Shown here in pieces: positions 15,471-23,250 of a DNA stretch of 64,000 nt (position 1 is its first letter; each line of letters starts with the position of its first letter). Source of the DNA: Halorubrum salsamenti. Lineage in GTDB: Archaea > Halobacteriota > Halobacteria > Halobacteriales > Haloferacaceae. Location of the stretch: NCBI RefSeq assembly GCF_007671685.1, contig NZ_VCNL01000007.1:1-64000 (forward strand). The letters run 5' to 3'. Position numbers and translations under genes: made by a program. The notes beneath the pieces were generated by a model, which saw only the letters and a program-made list of their open reading frames with translations, did no database searches and was not told the origin of the DNA.

Positions 15471-17081
15471 CTACGCGAACTTCCTGACGGTCATCTCGAG
15501 GGTGTCCAGATCGAGAATCGGCGCGTAGCCGGCGTCGGGGTCGATGTTGACGGACTTCTGGAAGTCGGTCTGAGCCTGCCAGCAGCCGGAGTTGACGGCG
15601 AGGACGTTGTGGTACTTCCCCCAGCCGAGCTTGTGGACGTGTCCGGTGTGGAACACGTCGGGCACGTCCTCGATGACGAGGTAGTCGCGCTCCTCCGGCG
15701 CGACGCGGGTGTGGCCGCCGAACTGCGGCGCGACGTGGCGCTTCTTCAACAGCTGGTACATCGCCTTGTGTGGCTCGTCGTAGCTCGCCTTCTCCTCGGG
15801 GAGCTCCGCGATCACCTCGTCGAGCGAGACGCCGTGGTACATCAACACGTCGACGCCCTCGACGGTGACGGTCGCCGGGTTAGAGACGATCTGCGCGTCG
15901 TGGACGTCCATGATCGAGCGGATCTCGTCGTTGAACCCGGGCTGCGGTTCCGCGAGCCGGACCGCGTCGTGGTTGCCCGGGATCATCACGATCTCCGTGT
16001 CCGCCGGCACCTCCTTGAGGTGCTCCGCGAACACCTCGTACTGTTCGTAGATGTCGACGATCTCCAGCTCCTCGTCCTGGTCGGGGTAGACGCCGACGCC
16101 CTCGACCATGTCGCCGGCGAGCAGCAGGTACTCGATCGGCTCGGCCTCGGGCGTGTGGAGCCAGTCGGTGAACCGGCTCCACGCGTCGGCCATGAACTCG
16201 TCGCTGCCGACGTGAACGTCGGAGATCAGCGCGGCCTGCACGTGGCGGTCGGCCGCCCCGGTCCGGTGGGTCCGAGGAACGTCGGGGAAGTGGAGGGAGT
16301 CGGCGAAGAGGATACCGGAGTCGTCGGCGAGCGTCCCCTCGACAGCGAGACACTCGTCCATCAGGATCTCGTCGACGAGGTCGGCGAGCCCCTTGTCCTT
16401 CATGATCAGCGCCGGGAACGTCCCGGTCGTGTCCTCCAGTTCGACGAGCCAGTGGCCGGACTTGGTGGACCGGACGTCGTTGACGAGCCCGATCATCGCG
16501 GCGTCGCTCCCGCCGGGCATCTCCGCGATCGCCTCGGCGGGGCGGTGGTTGACGCGGCCGCGGAGCACCTTCGAAAGCCGCTCGTAACGGTCGCGAAACG
16601 TCCGAACGAAATCGGCATACTCTCCGGTCCCGGTGCTCCGGCCGGTCATGTCGTTGCCGACCGCTAACTCCCGCAGATCGGGGTCGTGATGGGGGGCGCT
16701 GTCGGCGGTGTTGTCGGAGTCGGATCCGCGGTCTGAAGAAGACCCCTCCATTTCGACTGGAGATTGGGTCGTCGAGGCCGCAGAAGCCGATTCGTCGCTA
16801 TTTCGGGTTGGAGGCGATTCGTGGGTCGAACGGGAGCCGGAATCGGTGGCGTCGCCACCGGAGGCGTTCGTATCGGTGTCGGAAACGGGGTGGTCGTTCG
16901 TGACGGCGCGGACGTGGTCGGAGGTGATACGGAGGGTATCGTCCGGAGCGTGATCGACGACCGATTCGACGGCAACGGCGGAGTCGGACGCGCTCGCTAG
17001 GAGGGTGATCGCTTCGCGTTCGGCGTTGTATCCGTGTCTGGCGAGCTCCTTTGCGATCCTGGCGTTCGACTCCAGCGGCAC
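15471..17081 (-). CDS. dp1: DNA polymerase D small subunit (DP1, exonuclease)
   Basis: The 536-residue small subunit of the archaeal replicative polymerase D. The N-terminal domain (VPLESNARIAKELARHGYNA) is followed by a long acidic and serine-rich linker (about residues 75-150), an OB fold (IGLVNDVRSTKSGHWLVELED) and the Mre11-like calcineurin domain: ISDVHVGS, LLAGDMVEG, IPGNHD, MYHGV, GGHTRVAP and TGHVHKLGWG carry the metal-binding residues of 3'-5' proofreading. The GTG at 17081 is chosen because upstream sequence runs into the signal peptidase gene on the other strand. Head-to-head arrangement with signal peptidase and closeness to orc1 are typical of haloarchaeal origin regions. A site resembling an origin recognition box lies inside it at 16740-16765. 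Confidence 0.93.
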   Translation of the reverse strand: MPLESNARIAKELARHGYNAEREAITLLASASDSAVAVESVVDHAPDDTLRITSDHVRAVTNDHPVSDTDTNASGGDATDSGSRSTHESPPTRNSDESASAASTTQSPVEMEGSSSDRGSDSDNTADSAPHHDPDLRELAVGNDMTGRSTGTGEYADFVRTFRDRYERLSKVLRGRVNHRPAEAIAEMPGGSDAAMIGLVNDVRSTKSGHWLVELEDTTGTFPALIMKDKGLADLVDEILMDECLAVEGTLADDSGILFADSLHFPDVPRTHRTGAADRHVQAALISDVHVGSDEFMADAWSRFTDWLHTPEAEPIEYLLLAGDMVEGVGVYPDQDEELEIVDIYEQYEVFAEHLKEVPADTEIVMIPGNHDAVRLAEPQPGFNDEIRSIMDVHDAQIVSNPATVTVEGVDVLMYHGVSLDEVIAELPEEKASYDEPHKAMYQLLKKRHVAPQFGGHTRVAPEERDYLVIEDVPDVFHTGHVHKLGWGKYHNVLAVNSGCWQAQTDFQKSVNIDPDAGYAPILDLDTLEMTVRKFA

Positions 17082-17202
17082 GACATCCGAGATGGGAGCG
17101 CGGCTCAAAACGGTTCCGGACCCCGTCGGTTCCCGGGATCGACCGCGACCGCGGAGACCGGGACCCGGAAGCTTATGACCGAAACCCGTCAACGCGAACG
17201 TA

Positions 17203-18282
17203 ATGGACGAAGGGGATCGGTCGGGCGACGGCGACGAACCCGACCGGGAGACCGGGTCGGCGGACAGCGATACCGGGAGCGGAGATCCCGTCGGCAGTAG
17301 GGTCACTCCCGGCGACGACGAAAACGACGGCGACGGGATGGTGTCCGAGAGAGATGGCGAGTCGAGTGACGAGAGGGAGCGAGTCGCCGGAGATCGGAGC
17401 GAAGCTGGCCGGTTTGGAGCCGAAACGGGACGGGACGGGACCGAGGCGGACCGACCAAGAGCCGAAACGGGCCGGCGAGAAGCTGAAACGAGCCGACGAG
17501 AAGCTGAAACGAGCCGAGATCCGCGCGCTTCCGACGAGGGGGTTCTGTACCGGTTCCGCCACGACAGGGAAGGGCCGTTGATGTGGATCCGAGAGATGCT
17601 CTCCAGCGTCGGCATCGTGCTCGTGATCGGGTTGATCCTGTTCGGCGTCAGCGGCGTGTGGCCGCCGATGGTCGCGGTCGAGTCCGGGAGCATGGAACCG
17701 AACATGGAGGTCGGCGACCTCGTCTTCGTCACGGAACCGGGACGGATCGCGCCTGATGCCGCCGACAACGACATCGGCGTTGTGACTCACGAAGCCGGCG
17801 AGACCGCCGACTACCGGACGTTCGGGTCCTACGGATCGGTGGTGATCTACCGGCCGCCCGGACGGACGGCTTCGCCGATCATCCACCGCGCGATGTTTCA
17901 CGTGGAAGAGGGCGAGAACTGGTACGATCGCGCCGACGATCGGTACCACAGCGCCGCCGACTGCGGCGAACTCAACCACTGTCCCGCACCTCACGACGGG
18001 TTCATCACGCTCGGCGACAACAACGGCGCATACGATCAGGCGAACGGTCTCGCCGCGCCGGTCAAGGCCGACTGGGTGACCGGGGTCGCGCGGGTCCGCG
18101 TCCCGTACCTCGGCTACGTGCGGTTGATCGCGACCGGACAGGCAGAGCCGGGCGACGTGTTAGCGACGAACGTCGCGGTTCGGACGGGATGGATCGGAGT
18201 CGGGGAGATCAACCGGAGGGACGGTTCTGGCCCGAATCCCACCGTTTCAGGTGGAGACACATTCGCAGACGCGATCGCTTGA
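17203..18282 (+). CDS. sec11: Signal peptidase I, archaeal Sec11 type
   Basis: A 359-residue S26-family membrane protease that cleaves Sec signal peptides. Residues 1-110 are a hydrophilic, highly charged region with a short repeat (RREAETS twice, residues 91-104), unlike most signal peptidases. A membrane helix spans about residues 134-151 (SSVGIVLVIGLILFGVSG). The catalytic serine is Ser163 in VESGSMEP and the general base is His228 in PIIHRAM, so this is the Ser-His (ER/archaeal) type; ITLGDNN is the conserved downstream box. A C-terminal hydrophobic stretch (PYLGYVRLIATG) follows. It is divergent from dp1, with about 120 bp between start codons. The codons near the 3' end contain a sequence similar to the box upstream of orc1. 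Confidence 0.92.
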   Translation: MDEGDRSGDGDEPDRETGSADSDTGSGDPVGSRVTPGDDENDGDGMVSERDGESSDERERVAGDRSEAGRFGAETGRDGTEADRPRAETGRREAETSRREAETSRDPRASDEGVLYRFRHDREGPLMWIREMLSSVGIVLVIGLILFGVSGVWPPMVAVESGSMEPNMEVGDLVFVTEPGRIAPDAADNDIGVVTHEAGETADYRTFGSYGSVVIYRPPGRTASPIIHRAMFHVEEGENWYDRADDRYHSAADCGELNHCPAPHDGFITLGDNNGAYDQANGLAAPVKADWVTGVARVRVPYLGYVRLIATGQAEPGDVLATNVAVRTGWIGVGEINRRDGSGPNPTVSGGDTFADAIA

Positions 18283-18339
18283 AAAATCGGAGATCCAACC
18301 GAGAGATTCGGACAGTCGAAGAATCAGCCGATGGAGTCG

Positions 18340-20082
18340 TCAGTTGTCGAACCGAGCCTGAACGAACGGCTGCGCGTTCTCGATGTCGCCGAGCCGGGAG
18401 TCGGACAGCAGGACGGCTTCGGTCTCCTCGACGGGGACCGACAGGCCCATCTCCTTGGTGCGACCGTAGCGTCCCTTCGAAACGACGACCGCGTTGACGA
18501 TCCCGAGCATATCGAGCTCGCTGATGAGGTCGGTGACGCGGCGCTGGGTGAGCACGTCGGCGTCGATCTCCTCGCAGAGGCGCTTGTAGATGTTGAACAC
18601 CTCGCCGGTGTTGATGTTGTGGACGCCGTTCTTCTCCAAGAGGATGACCGCGAACAGGACGATCTTGCTCTGGGTCGGAAGGGTCCGGACGACCTCGACG
18701 ACGCGGTCGAGCTCGATCTTGTCCTGCGCCTGCCGGACGTGTTTCTCGGCGACGATCTCGGCCTGCGAGCGCTCGGCGAGTTCGCCCGCAGTGCGGAGGA
18801 GATCGAGCGCGCGACGGGCGTCCCCGTGTTCCTGTGCGGCGAACGCCGCACAGAGGGGGATCACGTCGTCGGTGAGCGCGTCTTGTTTGAACGCAATGTC
18901 AGCGCGGTGCTGGAGGATGTCGCGGAGCTGATTCGCGTCGTAGGGTGGGAAGACGATCTCCTCCTCGCCGAGGCTAGACTTGACGCGAGGGTCGAGGAAG
19001 TCGGTGAACTTCAGGTCGTTCGAGATCCCCATGATCGAGATCCGAGACCTGTTGAGCTCCGAATTCATCCGCGAGAGGTTATAGAGGGTGTCGTCCCCGC
19101 TCTTCTCGACGAGCTTGTCGATCTCGTCGAGCATGATCACGACCACGCGCTCGTGGTAGTCGACCGCCTCGAAGAAGGTCGAGTAAACCCGGTCGGTGGG
19201 CCAACCGGTCATAGGGACCTCCTCCATCTCGTCGGCGTCGGCCTCGAGCTCGTCGATCCGACCGTCGAGCTCGTCGACGGTCGCGAACTCGGTGTCGGTG
19301 AGGGCTGCCGGATCGTCGACCGCGGCGGAGCGGAGCTCACGACATCGGTCAAGCTGGTCCGCGATGACCGCTTGATTCTGTTCGATGAAGGTGTTCGCGA
19401 GCTGTGCGAGGACACGGTACTGCGTGTCCGTCACCTCGCAGTTGATGTACTCGACCTCGCAGGGCACGTCGTACTTCTGTGAGGTGGACTCGAGTTCCTG
19501 CGAGACGAACTTCGCGGAGGCCGTCTTTCCCGTCCCCGTCTTGCCGTAGATGAGGATGTTAGAGGGAGTTTCCCCGCGCAGCGCGGAGACGAGGATCGTT
19601 GCCATTCGGTTGATCTGGTCGTTGCGGTGAGGAAGCTCGTGAGGGGTGTAGGACGGACGGAGGACCTCCTTGTTCTCGAATATCGGCTCACCGGAGAGCA
19701 GGTCGTCGAACAGGCCCTGATTGTCGTCGTCGTCGTCGTCGAGGACGACACCATCGAAGTCGACATCGGGAGAGGATCGGTCTCGTCCCCCGCTTCCGAC
19801 ATCGAGGTCCGTCGAAACATCGTCGATGTCTGTCGAAACGTCAGTAGCGGGTTTCGACTGCGAGTTCGTGCCCGAGTCCGACTCTACCGGGTCTGACTCC
19901 GCCGAGTCCGATCGAGATGCCGAGCGATCGGATGGCGACGATGAGTCGGTCGATGGCGGATCGTCGAGATCAGCGTCGGTTTCGTCAGTTTCGTCAGCGT
20001 CGTCAGCTCCGGACAGATCCCCGGCGATCCCGCTGTCGTCTTCCGATTCACCGGTCTGCGGTGTGTTCTCTCCTTCGTCCAT
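18340..20082 (-). CDS. orc1: Orc1/Cdc6 replication initiator
   Basis: Archaeal replication initiator that binds origin recognition boxes and loads MCM helicase. The 580-residue protein has a disordered acidic N-terminus (residues 1-125), Walker A GKTGTGKT (180-187), Walker B VVVIMLDEID (Asp319, Glu320), sensor 1 around ISIMGISND and a C-terminal winged-helix domain (from about residue 480). An insertion of about 55 residues (240-295) separates Walker A and Walker B and is rich in acidic residues. The gene is transcribed away from the adjacent origin, and a recognition-box-like sequence lies a few bases upstream of its ATG, suggesting autoregulation. Its linkage to dp1, sec11 and oapABC identifies it as the main chromosomal initiator. 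Confidence 0.97.
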   Translation of the reverse strand: MDEGENTPQTGESEDDSGIAGDLSGADDADETDETDADLDDPPSTDSSSPSDRSASRSDSAESDPVESDSGTNSQSKPATDVSTDIDDVSTDLDVGSGGRDRSSPDVDFDGVVLDDDDDDNQGLFDDLLSGEPIFENKEVLRPSYTPHELPHRNDQINRMATILVSALRGETPSNILIYGKTGTGKTASAKFVSQELESTSQKYDVPCEVEYINCEVTDTQYRVLAQLANTFIEQNQAVIADQLDRCRELRSAAVDDPAALTDTEFATVDELDGRIDELEADADEMEEVPMTGWPTDRVYSTFFEAVDYHERVVVIMLDEIDKLVEKSGDDTLYNLSRMNSELNRSRISIMGISNDLKFTDFLDPRVKSSLGEEEIVFPPYDANQLRDILQHRADIAFKQDALTDDVIPLCAAFAAQEHGDARRALDLLRTAGELAERSQAEIVAEKHVRQAQDKIELDRVVEVVRTLPTQSKIVLFAVILLEKNGVHNINTGEVFNIYKRLCEEIDADVLTQRRVTDLISELDMLGIVNAVVVSKGRYGRTKEMGLSVPVEETEAVLLSDSRLGDIENAQPFVQARFDN

Positions 20083-20085
20083 TGG

Positions 20086-20107
20086 AACCCCCCTGTTTCA
20101 GGTGGAA
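20086..20107 (-). promoter_or_regulatory. Origin recognition box at the orc1 start
   Basis: On the minus strand it reads TTCCACCTGAAACAGGGGGG plus two bases: a dyad-like TTCCACCTGAAAC followed by a G string, the archaeal ORB layout. It ends 4 nt before the orc1 ATG, so Orc1 bound here would cover the transcription start. Confidence 0.8.
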
Positions 20108-20629
20108 GTCTCCCGCACAACAACGACAGGTGTCGTATTCCGGCCTGAAACATCGATATTCGACTGAGGTCGAAGTCGAATACGTCCAGTTGATGCAGTC
20201 GAAGCAGATGAAGAGGGGGAACAAAAGCGTTACTCTCCGGACCCGAAACGGACCGGTCCGTTCGTGATCGACGGCGAAATCGGCGGCGAAATCGGCGGCG
20301 AAATCACAGCGGCTGATCGAGAGGACGGCAAGTGAGACCCGATCGAAACGATAAGTACCGGGACGATAGCTGATGAGAACGGTTGGACGGAAACGGAGGT
20401 GCCGTCTCCCGAGTCGAACGTGTGAGAGGGACCCGGTCTATCCCCCGTGATCGACATCTTGTCTTGAAGGTGGTCCAGAACGGCCCCGGAGTCGCACAGA
20501 GCCGGCTTCGGACACACGCCGATTCGGTGTCGGTGTCAGCCACTAACGTTGGTTGTTTGGTGATACTGTCGATCCGTCATCTCTTGACCTCTCGGTTCCT
20601 TTCGACCCCACCTTTGACTCTCACCCTTG

Positions 20630-20659
20630 ACCCCCCCACCCCTTCGTTTCGGGTGGAAC
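20630..20659 (-). promoter_or_regulatory. Origin recognition box, left of pair
   Basis: On the minus strand it reads GTTCCACCCGAAACGAAGGG followed by GTGGGGGGGT, with its G string pointing away from the AT-rich centre. It is the mirror of the right box across a centre near 20757. Confidence 0.85.
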
Positions 20660-20693
20660 TCGAATTTGGTGGGGGAGGGGGTGGGAGGGCGGG

Positions 20694-20812
20694 TATTTTA
20701 TATCGTTGGTTTTATTATAATGTCTGTTAAACAGTGCCCTCGACAATCCATCTCTGTTTATTTTATTAATGTTATTAGATATAGTAAAGGGAGTAGTGTA
20801 GAGTTTAACCCC
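20694..20812. other. AT-rich DNA unwinding element
   Basis: A strongly AT-rich stretch in a GC-rich genome, with runs such as TATTTTATATCG, TTTATTATAATG and TTTATTTTATTAATG. It is centred between the two inverted recognition boxes and is the expected site of initial melting. Confidence 0.85.
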
Positions 20813-20854
20813 CCGAGTTGCTATTTCCCACCTCCACCCCCACACCGACACCAG

Positions 20855-20884
20855 TCTCCAGTCGAAACGAAGGGGTGGGGGGGT
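20855..20884 (+). promoter_or_regulatory. Origin recognition box, right of pair
   Basis: TCTCCAGTCGAAACGAAGGG followed by GTGGGGGGGT on the plus strand, in inverted orientation to the left box and sharing GAAACGAAGGGGTGGGGGGG with it. Its G string faces outward from the unwinding element. Confidence 0.88.
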
Positions 20885-21288
20885 GAGTAGATGTGGCGAA
20901 AGGAGAGCGGCCACGGAGAGAGCGGAGCACAAGGAGAGTTCAGAGAACGAGTAGAGAGGACTAGAGAGGACTAGAGAATGAGTAAGAGTATCAAATGCGT
21001 GAGCGCGTATCGAACTGTTCGAGACCCCAGCTCTCAACTTCGACCTTCGGTACCACATCCCGATCGCTAAGAATATATAAATAAGATCAAATAAACAAAC
21101 GGCTGATATCGCAGGCGTCAACAACCGCACGACCCGAATATCACCAGATCGGGTGTGTCTGACGCAGTTCTTAAGTGAGAGGGGCGTGGATTCTACCTTA
21201 ATTCCCCGAACACACGCTGGATCTGCGGTATCGAGCGTTACCACACCGCACAACGTGTCTGGGAGAGAACACAGGACTGGAGGTCAGG

Positions 21289-21930
21289 ATGGGACTGCTC
21301 ACGAATCTTAAAGACAGCATATCACGGGTCACCGACGGGCTGTTCGCGGCCGACGAACCCAAGCGGATCGGGATCTACGGACCGCCGAACGCCGGAAAGA
21401 CGACCCTCGCGAATCGGATCGCACGCGACTGGACGGGTGACGCCGTCGGGCCGGAGAGCCACATTCCACACGAAACCCGCCGGGCACGCCGGAAGGAGAA
21501 CGTGGAGATCGAGCGCAACGGACGCAAGGTCACTATTGACATCGTCGACACGCCGGGCGTGACGACGAAGGTCGACTACAAGGAGTTCCTCGACCACGAC
21601 ATGGAGAAAGACGACGCGATCCGCCGGTCGCGCGAGGCGACCGAGGGCGTCGCGGAGGCGATGCATTGGCTCCGCGAGGACGTCGACGGCGTCATCTACG
21701 TACTCGACTCCACGACTGACCCGTTCACGCAGGTGAACACCATGCTCATCGGGATCATCGAGTCGCAGGATCTCCCCGCGCTCATCCTCGCGAACAAGAC
21801 GGACCTCCCCGGGTCGGACGTCCAGCAGATCGCGAACGCCTTCCCGCAACACGAGACGATTCCGCTGTCCGCGCTGGAGGGCGAAAACATGGACGAAGTG
21901 TACACGAAGATCGCGGAGTACTTCGGCTAA
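21289..21930 (+). CDS. oapA: Origin-associated Era-like GTPase OapA/ArvA
   Basis: A 213-residue small GTPase. G1 is GPPNAGKTT (residues 31-39), G3 DTPG (87-90) and G4 NKTD (169-172), with SALEG as G5. The family is linked to orc1 in many Halobacteria, hence the name OapA, and a member (ArvA) is known to control formation of extracellular vesicles in haloarchaea. It heads an operon with oapB (1-nt overlap) and oapC (no gap). AT-rich sequence at 21066-21105 and near 21170 may hold its promoter, so its transcription begins inside the origin region. Confidence 0.9.
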   Translation: MGLLTNLKDSISRVTDGLFAADEPKRIGIYGPPNAGKTTLANRIARDWTGDAVGPESHIPHETRRARRKENVEIERNGRKVTIDIVDTPGVTTKVDYKEFLDHDMEKDDAIRRSREATEGVAEAMHWLREDVDGVIYVLDSTTDPFTQVNTMLIGIIESQDLPALILANKTDLPGSDVQQIANAFPQHETIPLSALEGENMDEVYTKIAEYFG

Positions 21931-22346
21931 TGCCGGGCCCAACCCCTAACGTCGACGGCGACGACGCCCCCTCAGACGACTCCGACGACGGGGTCCGGAT
22001 CGACATGATAAGCGGAGCTCGGATGGACGGTCTCACCGGGATGGAGAAGATCCGTCTCATCCTTGACGGGGTTCGCGACGGCAACATCGTCATCCTCGAA
22101 GAGGGGCTCTCTCCGGACGAGGAGTCGAAGCTCATCGAGGTGACGATGACCGAGATCAGCCCCGACGACTTCACCGGCATCGAGATCGAGACGTACCCGA
22201 AGGCGGAGGCGGGCGATCAGAGCTTCCTCGACAAGCTGATGGGCCGCAAGTCGACCCAGAAGCTCACCGTCATCGGTCCGGCCAACCAGATCGAGACCCT
22301 GCACAAAGACGAGAACCTCATCAGTACGCTCGTCTCTCGCAAGTAA
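21930..22346 (+). CDS. oapB: OapB/ArvB family protein (DUF2073)
   Basis: A 138-residue protein with an acidic N-terminal tail and a conserved core: MDGLTGMEKIRLILDGVRDGNIVILEEGLSPDEESKLIEVTM. The last third (STQKLTVIGPANQIETLHKDENLISTLV) is also typical of DUF2073. It has no membrane segment or zinc site. The start overlaps the oapA stop by one base (TAATG), and oapC starts directly after its stop, so the three proteins are probably made together and act as a set. Confidence 0.87.
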   Translation: MPGPTPNVDGDDAPSDDSDDGVRIDMISGARMDGLTGMEKIRLILDGVRDGNIVILEEGLSPDEESKLIEVTMTEISPDDFTGIEIETYPKAEAGDQSFLDKLMGRKSTQKLTVIGPANQIETLHKDENLISTLVSRK

Positions 22347-23018
22347 ATGCCACACCAGTGTACCACCTGCGGTCGGACGTTTCCCGACGGCTCCAAGGAG
22401 ATGCTCTCCGGGTGTCCGGACTGCGGCGGGAACAAGTTCCAGTTCAAGCCCGCAGGTGAGACGATCGACGCCGATGAGACGACTGACGCCGGTGAGACGA
22501 CTGACGCCGGTGAGACGACTGACGCCGGTGAGACGACCGACGAGAGTGCCGGCTCCGTTACCGATACTCCCGATTCCGAGTCCCCACGACCCGACTCCCA
22601 ACCGCCCGAGGCTCAGACGCCGAACGCCCAGGCCCAAGAATCCAAGACACCGGACGCCCAGAAGACGGACTCAGAACACATCCGTGACCGGACCCAAGAA
22701 GATATCGCGCAAGCGAGCGCGCGTTCGGATGTCGTCTCGCCCGACGAACTCGATCAGGCGAGCCGAGATGTCGAGAGCGATTCACCGACCGGTTCCGATC
22801 CCGATTCGTCGGGCGATCCAGAGGGTCCACGCCCCGATATCGACGATCTCCGAGACGAGCTCAACGAGCAGTTCGAGAGCATCCGAATCGTGAGCCCCGG
22901 GAAGTACGAGCTCAACCTGATGGAGCTGTACGACCGACAGGAGTACATCATCTCGCTCCAGGAGGACGGCCGGTACGTCATCGAGATGCCCGACGCGTGG
23001 GGCATCTCCGACGAGTAG
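22347..23018 (+). CDS. oapC: OapC/ArvC zinc-ribbon protein
   Basis: A 223-residue protein with an N-terminal zinc ribbon (CTTCGRTF...CPDCGG, residues 5-28), a long low-complexity acidic linker, and a conserved C-terminal domain of about 65 residues (DDLRDELNEQFESIRIVSPGKYELNL to the end). The linker contains about five repeats of a six-residue step (GETTDA), followed by proline, glutamine and serine-rich sequence. It is the last gene of the oapABC operon. The zinc ribbon and C-terminal domain match the family associated with orc1-linked GTPases; the repeats are likely variable among strains. Confidence 0.87.
   Translation: MPHQCTTCGRTFPDGSKEMLSGCPDCGGNKFQFKPAGETIDADETTDAGETTDAGETTDAGETTDESAGSVTDTPDSESPRPDSQPPEAQTPNAQAQESKTPDAQKTDSEHIRDRTQEDIAQASARSDVVSPDELDQASRDVESDSPTGSDPDSSGDPEGPRPDIDDLRDELNEQFESIRIVSPGKYELNLMELYDRQEYIISLQEDGRYVIEMPDAWGISDE
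22455..22544 (+). repeat. Five 18-bp tandem repeats within oapC
   Basis: Units of 18 bp (GGTGAGACGACTGACGCC and close variants) run in frame and encode a six-residue acidic and threonine-rich repeat in the oapC linker. Units 3 and 4 are identical, suggesting recent slippage. Confidence 0.92.
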
Positions 23019-23250
23019 TCAGACCCTCTCCCCTTTCTTGCTTCGCCCCGCTCAGCGATCAGTCGATCGAAATTCACCGGGCATCGCCCCGCTTCGCGAT
23101 CGATCTAAATCGTCTGGCGACCCTTGTCGAAGAAGACACAGTTATGCGGCTTCCTCCGTTACGGGCGCCCATGTCTACCGATCACACTCTCAGTGTAGCG
23201 TCTCGTTCGCTCTCTCTCCCGGCTCGACCGGCCGATAGCGAGGTGGCCGT

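Larger units (their letters stand above)
20083..21288. other. Replication origin region (oriC1-like)
   Basis: About 1.2 kb without a gene, between orc1 and oapA. It contains one recognition-box-like site at the orc1 start, a pair of inverted boxes at 20630-20659 and 20855-20884, an AT-rich unwinding stretch between them, G-rich and C-rich tracts inside the pair, short tandem repeats of CGGCGGCGAAAT near 20271-20304, and a purine-rich run around 20880-20990. A second AT-rich stretch lies at 21066-21105. Linkage and symmetry match known haloarchaeal origins beside orc1. Confidence 0.9.

Noticed and set aside
15471-17774. A longer dp1 start up to 17774
   Set aside because: The extra residues would overlap the signal peptidase gene on the other strand and are Ser/Arg/Pro-rich without family similarity; the GTG at 17081 matches the family start.
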